Part shown: piece after piece, positions 1-12,483 of the stretch
Numbering within the stretch: position 1 is the first letter of the stretch
How the letters are laid out: each line of letters begins with the position of its first letter
Assembly: GCF_010183535.1 (NCBI RefSeq)
Contig: NC_071333.1
Coordinates: 4,400,587-4,464,586, forward strand
Reading direction: 5' to 3'
DNA from: Caenorhabditis remanei
Lineage: Eukaryota; Nematoda; Chromadorea; Rhabditida; Rhabditidae
Length of the DNA: 64,000 nt
Translations under genes and position numbers: made by a program
The notes under the pieces: model-generated
Databases searched by the model: none
What the model was told of the DNA's origin: nothing
The model's input: the letters and a program-made list of their open reading frames with translations, nothing else

Positions 1-673
1 ACCAATACTTTTCTCTCATTAAAAAAAATTTTATCATCAAAAACCTGCAAATGTATGAGAATAAAACGGATTGAAAGCGAGGCGACTACGATGTAATGCT
101 GAATGATTGGAAGAATCTACAATTTCATGTTTTACAAGTTATACGATATGGGTCGAACAATTGAAGACTTGGACAGCATTGAAACTAACAAAAACTTTTC
201 CGCGACCTGAAAGAAGAAGATTATTTGGAACGAAATATTCTACGAGAATTACACGTTTTCAGTTTGACTGGTTTTCAAGATTTTTTGTTCTTTGCCAACT
301 CCTCATTATAAATTATCGATGTTTCCCTGTCTTCTTGATTTTATCTTTTTTTGCTGTGGTTATCTTTGGGTCAACTTTTCCTCCTTTGCTGAAGAATTGA
401 AGGAATATTGATGCCTCTTAATACTCAAATCGGAGTGGGACCTATAAAACAACTGAATCAATTGATTTTCGTTTCAAAACCAAGTTATTCTACACAAGCT
501 TTTTCAAAGTTTCAAGCACTGAAATACACTAAATTTACTGACTACTAAATTTATCATCCATCAACAAAGATATTATTCCATTTTGCCTGTAGTGTCAATG
601 ATATCATGTGGCTTCCTTCTTGATAGTCAAGCCTGAATGCGATTTTTTGAAAAAGGAAAATCACGATGAAAAC
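1..673. other. no supported gene; AT-rich DNA before the LTR element
   Basis: No reading frame here looks like a recognised protein. A short stretch at about 107-230 can be read as an exon-like peptide but meets stops in every frame and has no clear splice partners. The last five bases (669-673, AAAAC) are the left target-site duplicate of the LTR element that follows. Confidence 0.5.
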
Positions 674-820
674 TGTTGCGTTTGTGCGATCGATCCGTAA
701 GCGAGTTATTTAGAACAGGTTTATTTACAAACTGATTTCCATAGGAAATAACAAGTTCAATAAGTAGAGCACGTGAACTAGGGTGCTATGCCAGGTTTAT
801 ATATCTTCACGGATATAACA
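674..820 (-). repeat. 3' LTR (147 bp) of the minus-strand element
   Basis: It matches 2907-3052 almost base for base. Since the coding strand is minus, this left copy is the 3' LTR. It is unusually short for a gypsy-class LTR. It contains a TTTATATA-like box near 796-803. Confidence 0.92.
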
Positions 821-829
821 TCTCTCCTT

Positions 830-2821
830 CTAACAGCGAAAGTCCACGGGTGCCACGTCATTCTGATGGAATCCTCTCCAATTGGCATCTGGTCCACTCA
901 TCATTCTCATCTCGTAACAATTTGGAATCCACACGTATCGTCCGGTCATCTCCGAGCATCCAAAATTGTTTCTCCATGGGTACATTGCAAAGCTGGCCTG
1001 TGGTGGGATTGGCAACGATGGTGTGCTACTTCCTTGTTGATTCCAGCCACGATTCCACTGTGCATGCTGCCCCAATGTCTCTGGAAAACTAACTTTTAGT
1101 TCAGGTTGCAATCTCGAGTTCTCTTTAGGGTTCTTCTTTTCCCAACGATCGTGTCTCTCAAAGGCTCCAACTTTCTCCTTCCGACCAGGATTTGGACTTC
1201 TTGTCACGAAACTCTTGAATCTCTCCTTTCCAGTCTCTTCACGATTCCTCTGAATCTTCACAAACTTCTCATCTGGCCAACGTCTCACATGTCTCTTCAT
1301 CGATCCGTTCTTCACGACCTCTGTCGATCCCTTTCTCGGCTTCGAATCATTCACGTATACACCATTGACTTTGTAGATGTCTCCACTTCTGTTCGGGGTC
1401 TTCGCAACTATATGATTCATCCATATCTTCTCGAGATTCAGCACTTCCGGAAGTTTCTTCAACCAATCCAAACCGAACAAACTCTTCGGGTCTCCGACGT
1501 AAGCTTCAACTGTTTTCTCAATTCCCTGGTATTTGATCTTGCACTTGAATGTTCCATCCAGTTGCATCTTCAATCCGCCAGCATCAGAAATTTCAGTCTT
1601 TGTTCTCTTCAACTTTGGTCTTCTCAATCTTTTCCAGTCCTCTCTGCTAATAAAACTGATGTCTGCACCGGTATCCACCTGCATCTTCACATCAAGTCCA
1701 TTCACCTCAATAGTTCGATAGATCCGAGTCTTCTCATAACTGTCATCTTCTGCATAAATAGCTCTGTGACACAACCGGTCAGACTTCTCATCATCATCTT
1801 GTTGTTCTTGGCACATCTTGGATACATGTCCTCTGCGTCCGCAGTCAAAACATTCCTTATTCTTGGCCCAACAATTCATTGCGTTATGCTCACCTCCACA
1901 TCGATGGCATTTCTTCTTTCTCTGATTATGATTTCTCGTCGGCTTCTCTTTCTTCTTTCTCTGATTATGATTTCTCGTCGGCTTCTCTTCGTCCGAATCA
2001 TCTTTTTCATTTGTAGAACGTCCTTCGTTCTCACGTTGCTTCTCTTTTCTTAGCAAGTGTCTCTGGCTCGATCTTTTCTGTTCTTTCGCTTTCTCAGTTC
2101 TCATCTTTCTCACGGCAAATACCTCTTCACTAGTTCTACATCCCCCAATGTTTTTGGCGTCTTCTCTGAACTCTAGCAACTTCATGATTTCATGCTCCAA
2201 TTGAATAAGTGTCGTCGTCGGTCTTGTCTCCATGATCTGCATAGCCCGAGCTCTTATATCAACTGTTCCGTTAGTTCTTAGACCCTTTATCCACATCAAA
2301 CACTGCACTTGTTCTGAACTCATCTCATTGAATTTGGCATCAGCATAGGCTTTCTTCACTCGACCGGTGTACTCTCCTAAGTCGCCGCCTTCGTCTATGA
2401 TTTTCAAAAATTCCATTCTTCTTGCAAATGTTGATCTTGTCGATGGAAAACATTCTTTCAGTTTGTTCACAATTTCCTCAAATTTGAACTCACTCGTCTT
2501 ATCTGGTAGGATTCTATTTGTAAAATAGTTGTAGTCTCTTTGGTTCAATTTGCTCAATATTAGTCTTCTTTTGGCTTCATCTGATAAATCAGTGCCTTCA
2601 CCCGTAATGGTGTCTCCATATCTCAAGTACCAGTCTTCAAATGCCTGACCTTCTTCTGGTTCATACTCAAAATTTGCGATTCTTCTCGAAATCGAATCCA
2701 CGAGTCCAGTTCCTGCTCCTTCGGTTGTTGTTGTCGTCAATTTCAAACGTCCGTCGGCCAATGCCTTCAGCACCTCATCCATCGAAATTTGAACATTCAT
2801 ACCTTGAGCTTCTTCTACCAT
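830..2821 (-). CDS. Gag-protease polyprotein of the LTR element (663 aa)
   Basis: One uninterrupted ORF fills the element. Residues about 45-240 look like a Ty3/gypsy Gag capsid region. Residues 305-337 hold two CCHC zinc knuckles (CHRCGGEHNAMNC and CFDCGRRGHVSKMC). An aspartic protease follows, with the DTGA active site near residue 383 and a downstream FGLDWL motif near 449. From about residue 508 (KRHVRRWPDEK) the sequence resembles the tail that normally ends a Pol protein, so the polymerase and integrase interior appears to have been deleted with the frame kept open to the stop. A 13-residue unit (EKPTRNHNQRKKK) is tandemly repeated just before the zinc knuckles. What is seen: motifs and open frame. 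What is inferred: that this is a Pol-deleted derivative able to make particles if expressed. Confidence 0.9.
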   Translation of the reverse strand: MVEEAQGMNVQISMDEVLKALADGRLKLTTTTTEGAGTGLVDSISRRIANFEYEPEEGQAFEDWYLRYGDTITGEGTDLSDEAKRRLILSKLNQRDYNYFTNRILPDKTSEFKFEEIVNKLKECFPSTRSTFARRMEFLKIIDEGGDLGEYTGRVKKAYADAKFNEMSSEQVQCLMWIKGLRTNGTVDIRARAMQIMETRPTTTLIQLEHEIMKLLEFREDAKNIGGCRTSEEVFAVRKMRTEKAKEQKRSSQRHLLRKEKQRENEGRSTNEKDDSDEEKPTRNHNQRKKKEKPTRNHNQRKKKCHRCGGEHNAMNCWAKNKECFDCGRRGHVSKMCQEQQDDDEKSDRLCHRAIYAEDDSYEKTRIYRTIEVNGLDVKMQVDTGADISFISREDWKRLRRPKLKRTKTEISDAGGLKMQLDGTFKCKIKYQGIEKTVEAYVGDPKSLFGLDWLKKLPEVLNLEKIWMNHIVAKTPNRSGDIYKVNGVYVNDSKPRKGSTEVVKNGSMKRHVRRWPDEKFVKIQRNREETGKERFKSFVTRSPNPGRKEKVGAFERHDRWEKKNPKENSRLQPELKVSFPETLGQHAQWNRGWNQQGSSTPSLPIPPQASFAMYPWRNNFGCSEMTGRYVWIPNCYEMRMMSGPDANWRGFHQNDVAPVDFRC
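1911..1988 (-). repeat. 39-bp perfect tandem duplication inside gag
   Basis: Two identical 39-bp units (1911-1949 and 1950-1988) encode the duplicated basic segment next to the zinc knuckles. The unit length is a multiple of three, so the frame is preserved. The units are identical, so the duplication is recent. Confidence 0.9.
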
Positions 2822-2906
2822 TGTCTTATCCTTTGGTGTCTTTAGTGGTCGTTTGGTGGTTCTCTTCTTGAGTCTCTCGTCGTTCTTTAGTGATCCTGAT
2901 CGCCAC

Positions 2907-3052
2907 TGTTGCGTTTGTGCGATCGAGCCGTAAGCGAGTTATTAGAACAGGTTTGTTTACAAACTGATTTCCATAGGAAATAACAAGTTCAATAAGTAGA
3001 GCACGTGAACTAGGGTGCTATGCCAGGTTTATATATCTTCACGGATATAACA
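2907..3052 (-). repeat. 5' LTR (146 bp) of the minus-strand element
   Basis: This is the partner of 674-820 and lies upstream of the Gag ORF on the coding strand, so it should carry the promoter. It is followed on the plus strand by the target duplicate AAAAC (3053-3057). On the minus strand, one base after its end, a TGGCGATCAGGATC tract is the candidate primer-binding site. Confidence 0.92.
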
Positions 3053-3057
3053 AAAAC

Positions 3058-6000
3058 GATGAACATAAGTGGAATATATTTTTTGTAAAACACTTTTATT
3101 ACCAAAGTCACCCCGGTAAAACACACTAATCGCCGCGAAAAAACAATAAAAAGATAAAAACCAAAGAAATAGTTACAACTCACTAACAGAAAATAGAGTC
3201 ACCAAAGCCAAACCTTGCCGGAATTCTTCAATTTCAAAAGCGATATTGACAAAACAGCGCCAGAATTTTCATAACTACTATGTATTTTGCTCTTCATGAA
3301 TCAAATAATGTCGCTTGAAAATCGGAAAAACAACAATGAAAAATCCTCCCAGCGAAATAACGCTCACCGTTTTCGACTCATATTAAGGTTCTCGTCATTT
3401 TTCTTCTCTGTCTCTTCCTTTCTTGCAAGACCTTTTCATTTCAGCTTTTCCTCTAAGATGTACTGTGTCATTTATTGCGTTCTCAATATCTTCACATTTT
3501 TTGTGATATGCCAACACTTCAAAAGATCCACTACTACCTTGTCACACAGCTTGATTAACTGTTTTATTTCATCTCAATTACCTCGAATGATTTATTTGAA
3601 AAACTTGTTTTCTGACAATGAATTAATAGTTCAAAAATACAGTATCCGCCAGTTGTTTTTTCCAGATTGAATTTTTCATTCTTTTTTGAGAAAGCGGGCG
3701 AGACGGCCTGAGGGTTCATAGGTTTAGACTATAATAAAACTTTCAAAATCGGGTTGTTGGATTATCTAAACCTGTTGAATCTCGCTTTGAAAACTTGAGC
3801 CCAATAGACCATCTTCACGTGTACGCCGTCATCTTCTCAAAACAAAGGAAGTGTTCTTTTTTTAGGGCGTAGTACCGAAAAAGATAAATATCTCTTGACG
3901 TAAGATATCTGTCCTATCTAGATTGCATTGTCTATCTTGTGATTTGAACTGTGAATACAAATTAGAGTTTTCAATTTCTGTCTCATTATTTTGAAAACTT
4001 CGAAATGGAACAAAGACGAAGAGTTTCTCAGCCGCCTTTTTAGGTTGTTTTAGTAAATCACCAGTCAAAAGTAACCTCCCATCCAGATTTAAAAAAATTG
4101 ATGGCATCAAATCAGAATTTGGAACTATTTTTCTAAAATATAGATTATCTTCTCCGTTGAGCAGTTAATGTTTTTTTCAGAGAACTTATTTTCTGATCTG
4201 ATAAGTTTTGAACTCAATAAAGTCTTTTCAGTTCAGTTATTTCAGCTTCTACCCTGAAAAATTCAATTTTTAGCCTCCAAAGCATTGAAGTGACATCAAA
4301 TAAAGATGGCCGAAGTGCTGACTAATTCTCGTCCGTGCTTGCGTTGTATCGGTCATTGTCTGCGTCTCTTCCCGAGTCTCCTCTCGTACCACGTCGCGGA
4401 CCTCGATTGATGTCGGTACATAGATTTCAATAAGAAGAGAGGCAACGCGTTGTTAGTCGGTTTTAACCCAGTTACTCAAGGTACGCTGGAGTTCCGACCA
4501 TTCGAAAGAATGTGTTGAACAACTATAATTTTTGGAACAGCTCTGCTGGGGTCATCCGGCAGAGCAAAAAATATAATAATTTTTTTTCAATTTTTCTGTA
4601 CAAATCTTCATAGAGAGATGAGTTCCTTAATAGTGTAATTGCCTTATTTGAAATCTTTTTGTAGTTTTAAGAAACAAAAAAACTTCCCCGTCATAATCTA
4701 GATTTCCAAGTGAAAAAAGGTTTTTGGCTGGTAAATTTTCTTTCTTAGCATAACCCTATTTTGTATCTACCCGAAAAAAGTTTTCATCGCCGTCAAAAAT
4801 TCCCACGAAACCACTATTTTTGCTGATTTTGATAATTTCTTGTTCCAAATAGATATGTTTGTAATGTTCTCGAACAGTCTTGTTTTTACTTTGAAAAATC
4901 ATCTTCTTCATTTCCTCAGAAAAATGGCCAGAAGGTCTGTGCAGTTGTGCGTCTCGGTGTATGCACCACCGAGAGGTATTTCTATTGACGACATTCACTC
5001 GTCCACTATTTTTCAATTAAAAGCTTCAACTTTAAGGAACTGAGAACAGTTCACAAAATTCTGAATTGTTTTAAATAAATATGAAACAAATTAAAATTCA
5101 TTTGATAATTACAACATGGGATTACCGTCGATCGAATTTTCGCATATTTTGAGCATATTTCATCAATTTTCACCCTCACAGGCAGTTTTCACATCATTTT
5201 TGCAATTTGACATGACGGTTTTAAATCATTTCACATCTAAAACGTCGCTTGAACTTCAACACCGAGTCCTTGTTTTGCAAGATACAAGGAATGTTCTAAA
5301 TTTTCCTAATTTCAGATCACAAATCATCGAATCTGACAGCTTGATGAATTGAAACGAGTCAATATTCGGTCTTCGTATGCACAGGTTGAATTGTCAAGTA
5401 AGGTACGTTTTTACTGTTGCTTGGTGTCATTCACACTAGTAATAAGTGGAGAATGTCGATATTGTCGAATGTTTGAAAAAAACGCAGTTAGCGGATCATT
5501 GAAGTTTCTGGATGAGTCAGTATGCCCAAAATGAGGACCCCGTCAGTAACTAACACTTTCGTTGTTATCAAGTAGTGATTTTTACATTAAAGTGAACATC
5601 CCGAGTTAGTAAAAATATCATGAGATAAAGTAATACATTTTGAATCATTTTAACTTTTCTTTTCAGGTGGAGTCAAAGTGTGTTGATGACTATCAGAACA
5701 AATCGGCGTTCCTGGATAGAGAATTCCTTCTTTCCCTGTATCTCTCATCTCTAGTCTGATTGATGTCTCCGCATGTCGAAACAAGCTGAACTGGTCGAGT
5801 ACCATCTTTTGATGTCTTTGAAAGCAATTTTGGCACACGCTACTACATTCATACAACCTGCGTTCAGCCGATTGATTTAGGAAGAAGAGCACTGGATCCA
5901 AGTGAGAAAAGATATTCCAAAATGGCAGTTGGTGGAACAGAGAAACCCACTGCAAGCAAAGAACCAATGTGATGAATTGGCAAGAGTACTGGTAGTGACT

Positions 6001-9000
6001 GGACAAATGGTGAAGAACAACAAAGTTGGAGAATGGTTCTCTCCATTTCCACGATTCGAATGAACCAAAAACACATTTATACTCAAAATAGGGAACACCA
6101 ATTGGATATTTACCGAAAAAAACGCAGCTATCAACAAGATGTCAACTGTATGTTTCATTGGTTGTAAGCAACGACAAAAATTTCTGATAGACTACGTGTT
6201 CGGAAATGTTTAGCAACAATCGAAAAAAACCAGTTGCAGTCATCGTCATTACGTCTACGGAATGAATTCTTTGCGTGGAGAATTGGGGTTTATTGTTGCT
6301 TTCAATTTAATATTACAAATGCAGACGCCATGAGAATTTTACACGTCGTGTACTACGGTATGTTTTCACTATGAATTTGAGAATGAGCATTTGAATATTT
6401 AAAGTTTTTCAGTTTCATCATGACCAACAACAAATAATGTTCTCCTAATCGAAGGGGCAATTGAAATCAAGGAAGGCTTTTACGGGATCTCCATTTACTA
6501 TGTGATAAATTGGCGGAAACAACAAAAAATAACTTTTTAGCAGACGAGAATTTGATGAATCGCTGAGATGAAGGACAGAATTTTCCTAAATCAGCCAAGG
6601 AGTCAACGAGAAAACTGTTTCTAACGAACCAATGAAATCAATAGCACAAAATGCCAGATCTTCTGAAAAGATGACGGACTAGCCAGAAACTATGTATAAA
6701 GCGATAAGAAGAAATGACGACGGTATCCACAGCTGACGTGTTTTCATCTGGGATCAAGAACTATGCGGTCTCTTGTGACAGCTGGGAATTACCGGATCAC
6801 GGAGAAAACGCGACGACCCGGTACTGCTTGCTCGCGAGAATTGATTTTTCGACACACACACCAACCAAAATGATATCAAGATCTATTCAAGTCAGCTGGA
6901 GTAAAAACAAACGCTTCAACTTCTAATTCAGAAGATGACTCAACAACAGATTCACCCGGACTGTGTAGAAAACATTTCTACGACGGTCAGTTGTGGAAAG
7001 ATGATCTAATTACCAGGAGTAACCGAGGATTCAATGACTGGTTGGCTGATTGACACAATTCTCTTACGGAGTCAGCAGTTCTGTTTTGTAAGCGGAAAAC
7101 AACTTCGAGAGTGAGTTTTTTTTTTCATTTCACCAAGCAAAATAAAGCGTCTGGCCAGACAATTTCGTGTAAACTGAAAAGTTTTATGAGAACTCGCGTC
7201 TCAGGTTATCTTCAGAATGTTCAAAAACATTCAAAAGTTTTAAAATGCAACTAGTTTTATTTTCATACAATAGTCGAAAATTGCAATATTTCCAAGAGTC
7301 AACTGCTGATGAGACCGTGCTCTATTTTTAAATCTACTTAACACAAGCTTGTCCAGTTGATAACGGTCGAAACAAGCATTTTTCGATAGCAAATTCAATA
7401 GCATTCTTCTTCTTATCTGAAAGCCAAGCATGAGATGTTTGACGAATGTAAATTTGAGTCGTTTGAACGAAGTTAGATGTCATTAATGAAAAAATATAGG
7501 TATATGTATCAAAAATATTTATAAAAACAAAAAAGTCGAAGTGTACGTCCGTGAATTTAATATTTCCTCCATAAACTATAGTCGGTGGCCATACTCCCAC
7601 TTACATCCATTTTGTCGATGGCTACCCCAACGTTTCTCATGAATCCGTCGTTGTTGTCCATACCCGCTGACACGTCTGTAATACATTATCAGAATTTACG
7701 GAAAACGTGTTGTTTTTGGTTACGGAAGGACTTATTAATCATCATAGATTTCATTTCCGTTGTCATGTATCCGTCGAATCGTTGTGGGAGACGAAGTGAA
7801 AATCAAATTCTAGAAAGATAAATCTTTCAAAAGCACTTACTTTCGCTTTCACTATAAAAATCATAAATAGAATTCTTAGAAAATCAAGATAAATATTATG
7901 AAAGAAACCCATTCAGTAGGGTCTCAATCAAAAGAATAGATTTAGTATTTTAGAAAAATAGAAAAGTATTGGTCGAGCGCTATTCAGTAAGCATTCGTAT
8001 AGTTGATGATTGTTTGTGGTGGAACGAAGTGCCACATAAACAAGATAAATACGCAGAGAAACCACACAGTTTTCACGCGGTGGTAAAAGAAACGTTCGTC
8101 TTTTTCTCTAGGGTTTGTTGTGCTATTCCGACTGGTAACTTGTTCCGTAGGAAAGGGAACCACGTTACAGGGAGAGAGAAAGAGATAGATGTGGCTTTCC
8201 GAAGGAAAAGCGATGAACAGAGTCTTACCATACAAAGGAAAGGAGCAGAAGCTTCATTGAAAATTCAATTTGAATCTCAAACGCAGTCATGAAAGATGAG
8301 AGGGTAACGACAGAAGGGGATGTGAAACATTCGGTTCAGAATAGAAAATATGTCGATGAATATATACCAAATTAAAGAGAGATAGAAATGATATATTTGT
8401 ATTAAGAATTTTGAGACGGTGCGGGAACCTGGCACTTTCGAGTTCGTGAATTCCGAATCTGAAATAAAAACTCCGCTAATTCTTCTTGAGTACCATTTTA
8501 TCAGCCGTCAAACTTTTTTTTTGGTTAAGCTTTTTTGCGTGAAACGCGCACTGCCGGAGTGTCTACCCAAACATATCCCCTTGTTTTTTAATTATTGGTC
8601 GTGTAGGTCCGACATGGTAGTCTGGATGTTGTGATTTACCCATGCAGTAGGAATATTTTTCAAATTTCTTCAAATCATCCGGCTCTGATGAATAGCTCAA
8701 AGATGCGTTTTTCTTTTTTTGTAGTACAAGGCCCAGAAATCATCAAAACAAACTATCATGTGAAAAATGACAAATTTTTCCGAGTCCAAACTCAATTTTT
8801 CTCCACCAAGTGACTGTGAAAAATCTTTAAACTTTCTTGAAATTACTTGTCATTTTTTTATCCCATACTCTCTTTTGGTATTCATGCTCTGAAATTTTCT
8901 TTCAAAATAAATTTGGCTTTTTGTTTTCTGATCGCTAACCTGGACGCCCAAGTATAAAATTGGATGAAGATTTCAATGTATAAAATTTTATTATATTCTT

Positions 9001-9930
9001 TCTAAATTAGATAATTAGTTATATACTTGATCTATGACTTCATTCTTTTTTCGGAATACTAACCCGAGGTTTCTAAACCGAAACAGTATTTAAACGGAAT
9101 CAAAGTTTATTCAATCAACATATCTTTTTCTGGAGCTTACATACAGTCGCTGTTTGTTTTCACTTTTCCATTCCTTCCATTTTAATTATATGAAAAAATG
9201 TAAAAATCAAATGTGACAGCACAAACATTGTACACTTCTCAATTCCACCTTCCATTTCTTATCACACAAACCACAAAATACAGACGACAGGGAAAAAGAA
9301 AAACTTAAATGTTGAGAGGGAGAAAAGATGAAATGACAGTGACACTAAAGAATAGGAAAGAACTAATAATAATCATAAAATCAAAAGAAGCGGATCTGGG
9401 GAACAGAGGACAAGGCAATGAGAGCTGGTTGGAAAACATATTGGAAAAAGTAGAAGGTTTTAGCAATCTGCAGTCGTGAATTTAAAGATAAAATGTGTTA
9501 AGTTGTTTTTTAGGAAATTTTGATAAGTTGTTTGCGCGCAATGAGAACCACCAGGTTTCGTTCCAATGTACCGTGAGAGCTGTAATAAAGGAAAACCTAC
9601 TGGAAAGAGTTTGTCGTCTAATACCTCGGCTAGCTTCACATGTGGCTATTAATTTATTGTTTACCTTTGAAACATCCTACATGTTTTGAACTCTATTTTT
9701 TTTTAGTTTAAACTTTTTATATCTAGTTTTGGAACAACGTTGTACCGTTTTAAACAAACACCTCTGGTGCACCACTAATAAAGGTTTTACGATAAGTCCC
9801 GACAACTCCGTACACCCTTATCAACTATTAATTTCCGTTTTAGCTACAAAATTATAATTTTCTTTTTTGTCTCTGTCTATGTCCTCTCAAGTAGTTTAAA
9901 TTTTTGCCCTTTCTCATTTAAATTTTTTAA
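3058..9930. other. long gene-poor stretch; no supported gene
   Basis: I find no recognisable protein domain in this AT-rich region. Between about 5640 and 7080 the plus strand has several short protein-like stretches interrupted by stops and frame changes, including a Met-start peptide at 6139 with a Cys-x3-Cys pattern. This could be an old transposon or gene relic, but I cannot assign a family. The ORFs at 3287-3670, 7969-8292 and 9495-9689 have no domain, splice context or conserved pattern that I can see. Confidence 0.4.
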
Positions 9931-9934
9931 GTGA

Positions 9935-10065
9935 TGTATCGATGGTAAGTTCGTTTTTTTTGTAATTTATTTACGCAACTATTTCAGGTTGGCTCGGTGT
10001 GTACGATGCCTCTAATTTTTTGTGTGCGTTGATTTTTTTCGAATTCTAGAAGTGTTTTATTATGT
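9935..10065 (+). repeat. diverged copy 1 of an intron-like local repeat
   Basis: The segment has a GATG/GTAAG donor-like start, about 45 bp of T-rich sequence, a TTTCAG acceptor-like end, then a GGTT...GTGTG stretch. The same arrangement, better conserved, occurs at 10840-11103 and 12782-13036. No protein frame is evident. Confidence 0.45.
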
Positions 10066-10839
10066 AAGTTACCTAGATGTGCTTGAAACTTTGACTAGCT
10101 TTAAAATTTTACAGATTGATTTCATGTCAAAAAAATTGATCTCAATTGTATTGATCTCAACCAACAGAATTGATAATCTTGCGGCGTCTTACGGACAAAT
10201 TAGGGAATGTTAGTTAGTAGGTAGATGTGACAGGTAGATTTTTTATCACAAAAACTCAAAAGTGCTCACTTTTTTTTAGATAAATTAAGAATACTGGACC
10301 GCGATAGGCTTCTTAGATAATTGAAAAGTTTTGTGTAAGTTTCAATTTTATCTTTGATAGATTTTTCTAAATACGTTTTTGTGTGGAAAGCCTCCAAATT
10401 GGAATTAAAAACATCATTTTTTAAATTCACGATAGTGCTTTTTCAGGCTCCAAGAAGTTTTCAACCGAAAAATATGGCTACTCGAAGATGAATTTTTTGT
10501 TGAAACTATTTTTTATTGTGAAACTAATAAATTGTTGTAACGCTGTCAGTATTTACAGTCCAATTTTCGATAAACTTTCCAGCATTAGCCCCCACGGTGA
10601 ATCGTAATTTAAGGGTACAGTCAGTTACTCAGTTACATAAATATCCAATTTGAATAAAGGAATTTTCCCTTCATTTTATTTTACAATGCGTCTCTTACAG
10701 TTTCAAGAAGAAGTGTATTACACTACGAATAAGATTCTTTGCGAATCTGTTAAATTTAAAATAAATGATATGTCACGGGTATTTATTTTAATTTCTTTGG
10801 CTCCTTGCCCTGAAGTTTCTCGTCTTCTACTAGAGAGAC

Positions 10840-11103
10840 AGTTGTTCCGTTTCATCTTTTCCTCTCTTCCCAATGACCCTCTCACTGGCTTTGAAAGAAG
10901 ATACTCACTTTTATTCTTCTATCTTATATCAATGTATTCCTGACTATTTTTATTTTTCCACTGTTATATTTAATCTTTTCAAATGATGTAAGTTTTCTGT
11001 TCATTTTTAAGATTCTTATGGACTGAATTTCAGGTTTGATGGCATGTGTGCAGGTCTTCGTCATTTTTTGCATATGATTTTTGTTGAATTCTTGGAGCGT
11101 TAG
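10840..11103 (+). repeat. copy 2 of the intron-like local repeat
   Basis: This copy is clearly homologous over about 260 bp to 12782-13036. Both share the run from GTTCCGTTT through CTCACTTT, then GATGTAAGTTTTC, TTTCAGGTTTGATGGC and GTGTGCAGGTCTTCGTCATT. The embedded donor and acceptor suggest a duplicated small gene or its relic. No long frame remains. Confidence 0.7.
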
Positions 11104-11857
11104 ATTGTGTTATAAGGATTGGTATGTAAGTTCATCAATAAGTTGTACAAAACATGCTAATGATATGTCAGATTGGTTACTTCTGTCAATATCAAACTGG
11201 TTGGAAGCGGTGGTGACGATGCAGCAGGAAAGTAAAAAAAATTATTGAGAGCGAGGTCTCCGTCCGTGTTGGAGACAAGGAAGGCAAGCTTCTTGCAGGT
11301 TCAGAGGCGAACTCTAGGACTACGTGAGGGTTTTTTTGTTGTTTTTAATGAGAAAAATTGAATTTTCAAAATAAAATAAATTACAGAATTATTTTTGTAT
11401 TTTTGTATGGAGTAATAACTATTATTTTTCAGGAAACCGTAGCATCTTCCATAGAAAAATTCTCATCTTTTTATAAATTGTTTTAATTGATTAAATTATA
11501 TATTACTTTCTAGTTCCAATGTTCTTAAGTTTTCATTAATTTTAATAAATAAATAAATACGTTGAAGTTAAAATTCGTTTTACAAATACAGAAGATACAA
11601 CGGTTCATCAGATTCGTAGTAAAATGCATTTTATAATTAAAACATGCAAAATTGGTTTGGAATTCTAGACAATTTTCAATTTTTTGACCAGGTTCCAACA
11701 TTTTCCCGCACACTCCTAACATCAGGTTTGTAGGATTTACGCTTGCTACTCTTTTCCGTCCATCATTTGCTTTATTGTCCCTTCTAATCGTTCATTTTTT
11801 TGAAATGAATTTTGAAACTATGAAGGTGAAATTCGCATTGCATTTTATGTTAATTAA

Positions 11858-12483
11858 AGGTGGACTAAACTCAACTCTGATATTCTCATAGAATAATGTA
11901 TGAGTACCTGTGAGTTCATTTTCATACCGAAAAAATTTCAAAAATCGGTCTGGAACCCGCTGAGAGCGATCGCCGGTGAGTTTGGGCATTTCGGTGGCCT
12001 AGAAATTCGACTCCGGCCATGTTGAATTTTTCAAATTTTAACGCTATTTTCGCTCATTTTTGTTGTTTTCTTTCAATAATTTTGAAAGTAAACGGCAAAA
12101 ATTGATAGAATTATTACAAAAATGTTAGAAAAAACGAAGAAAACTCGAAAAAAACAACATTTTCGAAAAAGTTCTAGAATGTTCCACGCCCACAGAAATG
12201 CCCAAACTGTTTTGCCGCTCGTTCTTCGCAGGGAATGAACCGAATTGAAAAATTCTTGAAATATGAAGATGAACTCACGGAAATGAACAAATGAACATAC
12301 GACAGAACTCGAATTACTGAGCCATACCGCCAATTTTCACCGGCCAGCGAAATGCCCAAACTCACCGGCGATCGCTCTCAGCGGGTTCCAGACCGATTTT
12401 TAAAATTTTTTCAGTATGAAAATGAACTCACAGGTACTCATACATTGTTTTATGAAAATATCAGAGTTGACCTTAGTCCACCT
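11858..12483. mobile_element. TTAA-flanked palindromic element (626 bp, about 140-bp terminal inverted repeats)
   Basis: The first about 142 bp (11858-11999) recur in inverted orientation at about 12341-12483. Both ends start AGGTGGACTAA when read inward and are bordered by TTAA (11854-11857 and 12484-12487). A TTAA duplication is the mark of piggyBac-class transposases. The interior holds no transposase, so this is a MITE moved in trans. It sits between copies 2 and 3 of the local repeat. Confidence 0.85.

Larger units (their letters stand above)
674..3052 (-). mobile_element. non-autonomous Ty3/gypsy-class LTR retrotransposon, complete ends
   Basis: Two direct repeats of 147 and 146 bp bound the element; each starts TGTTGCG and ends ATAACA (TG...CA). 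They differ by about two substitutions and one indel. The flanks carry a perfect 5-bp duplication, AAAAC at 669-673 and 3053-3057, so both ends of a single insertion survive. On the minus strand a TGG-starting tract lies one base inside the 5' LTR (about 2893-2905 on the plus strand) and may be the tRNA primer site. A purine tract (rc of about 821-831) lies immediately before the 3' LTR, as expected for a polypurine tract. The interior encodes Gag and protease only. Reverse transcriptase, RNase H and integrase are absent, so mobility would need polymerase supplied by a relative. The close LTR match suggests a fairly recent insertion. Confidence 0.93.

Noticed and set aside
1106..2053. 315-codon plus-strand ORF
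   Set aside because: It lies antisense to the Gag-protease frame, which has zinc knuckles and a DTGA protease site. The plus-strand translation has no domain and is a shadow.
6139..6190. Possible THAP zinc-finger start (short Met peptide with a Cys-x3-Cys pattern)
   Set aside because: The frame stops within about 20 codons and the downstream THAP residues are not found. Too little to call.
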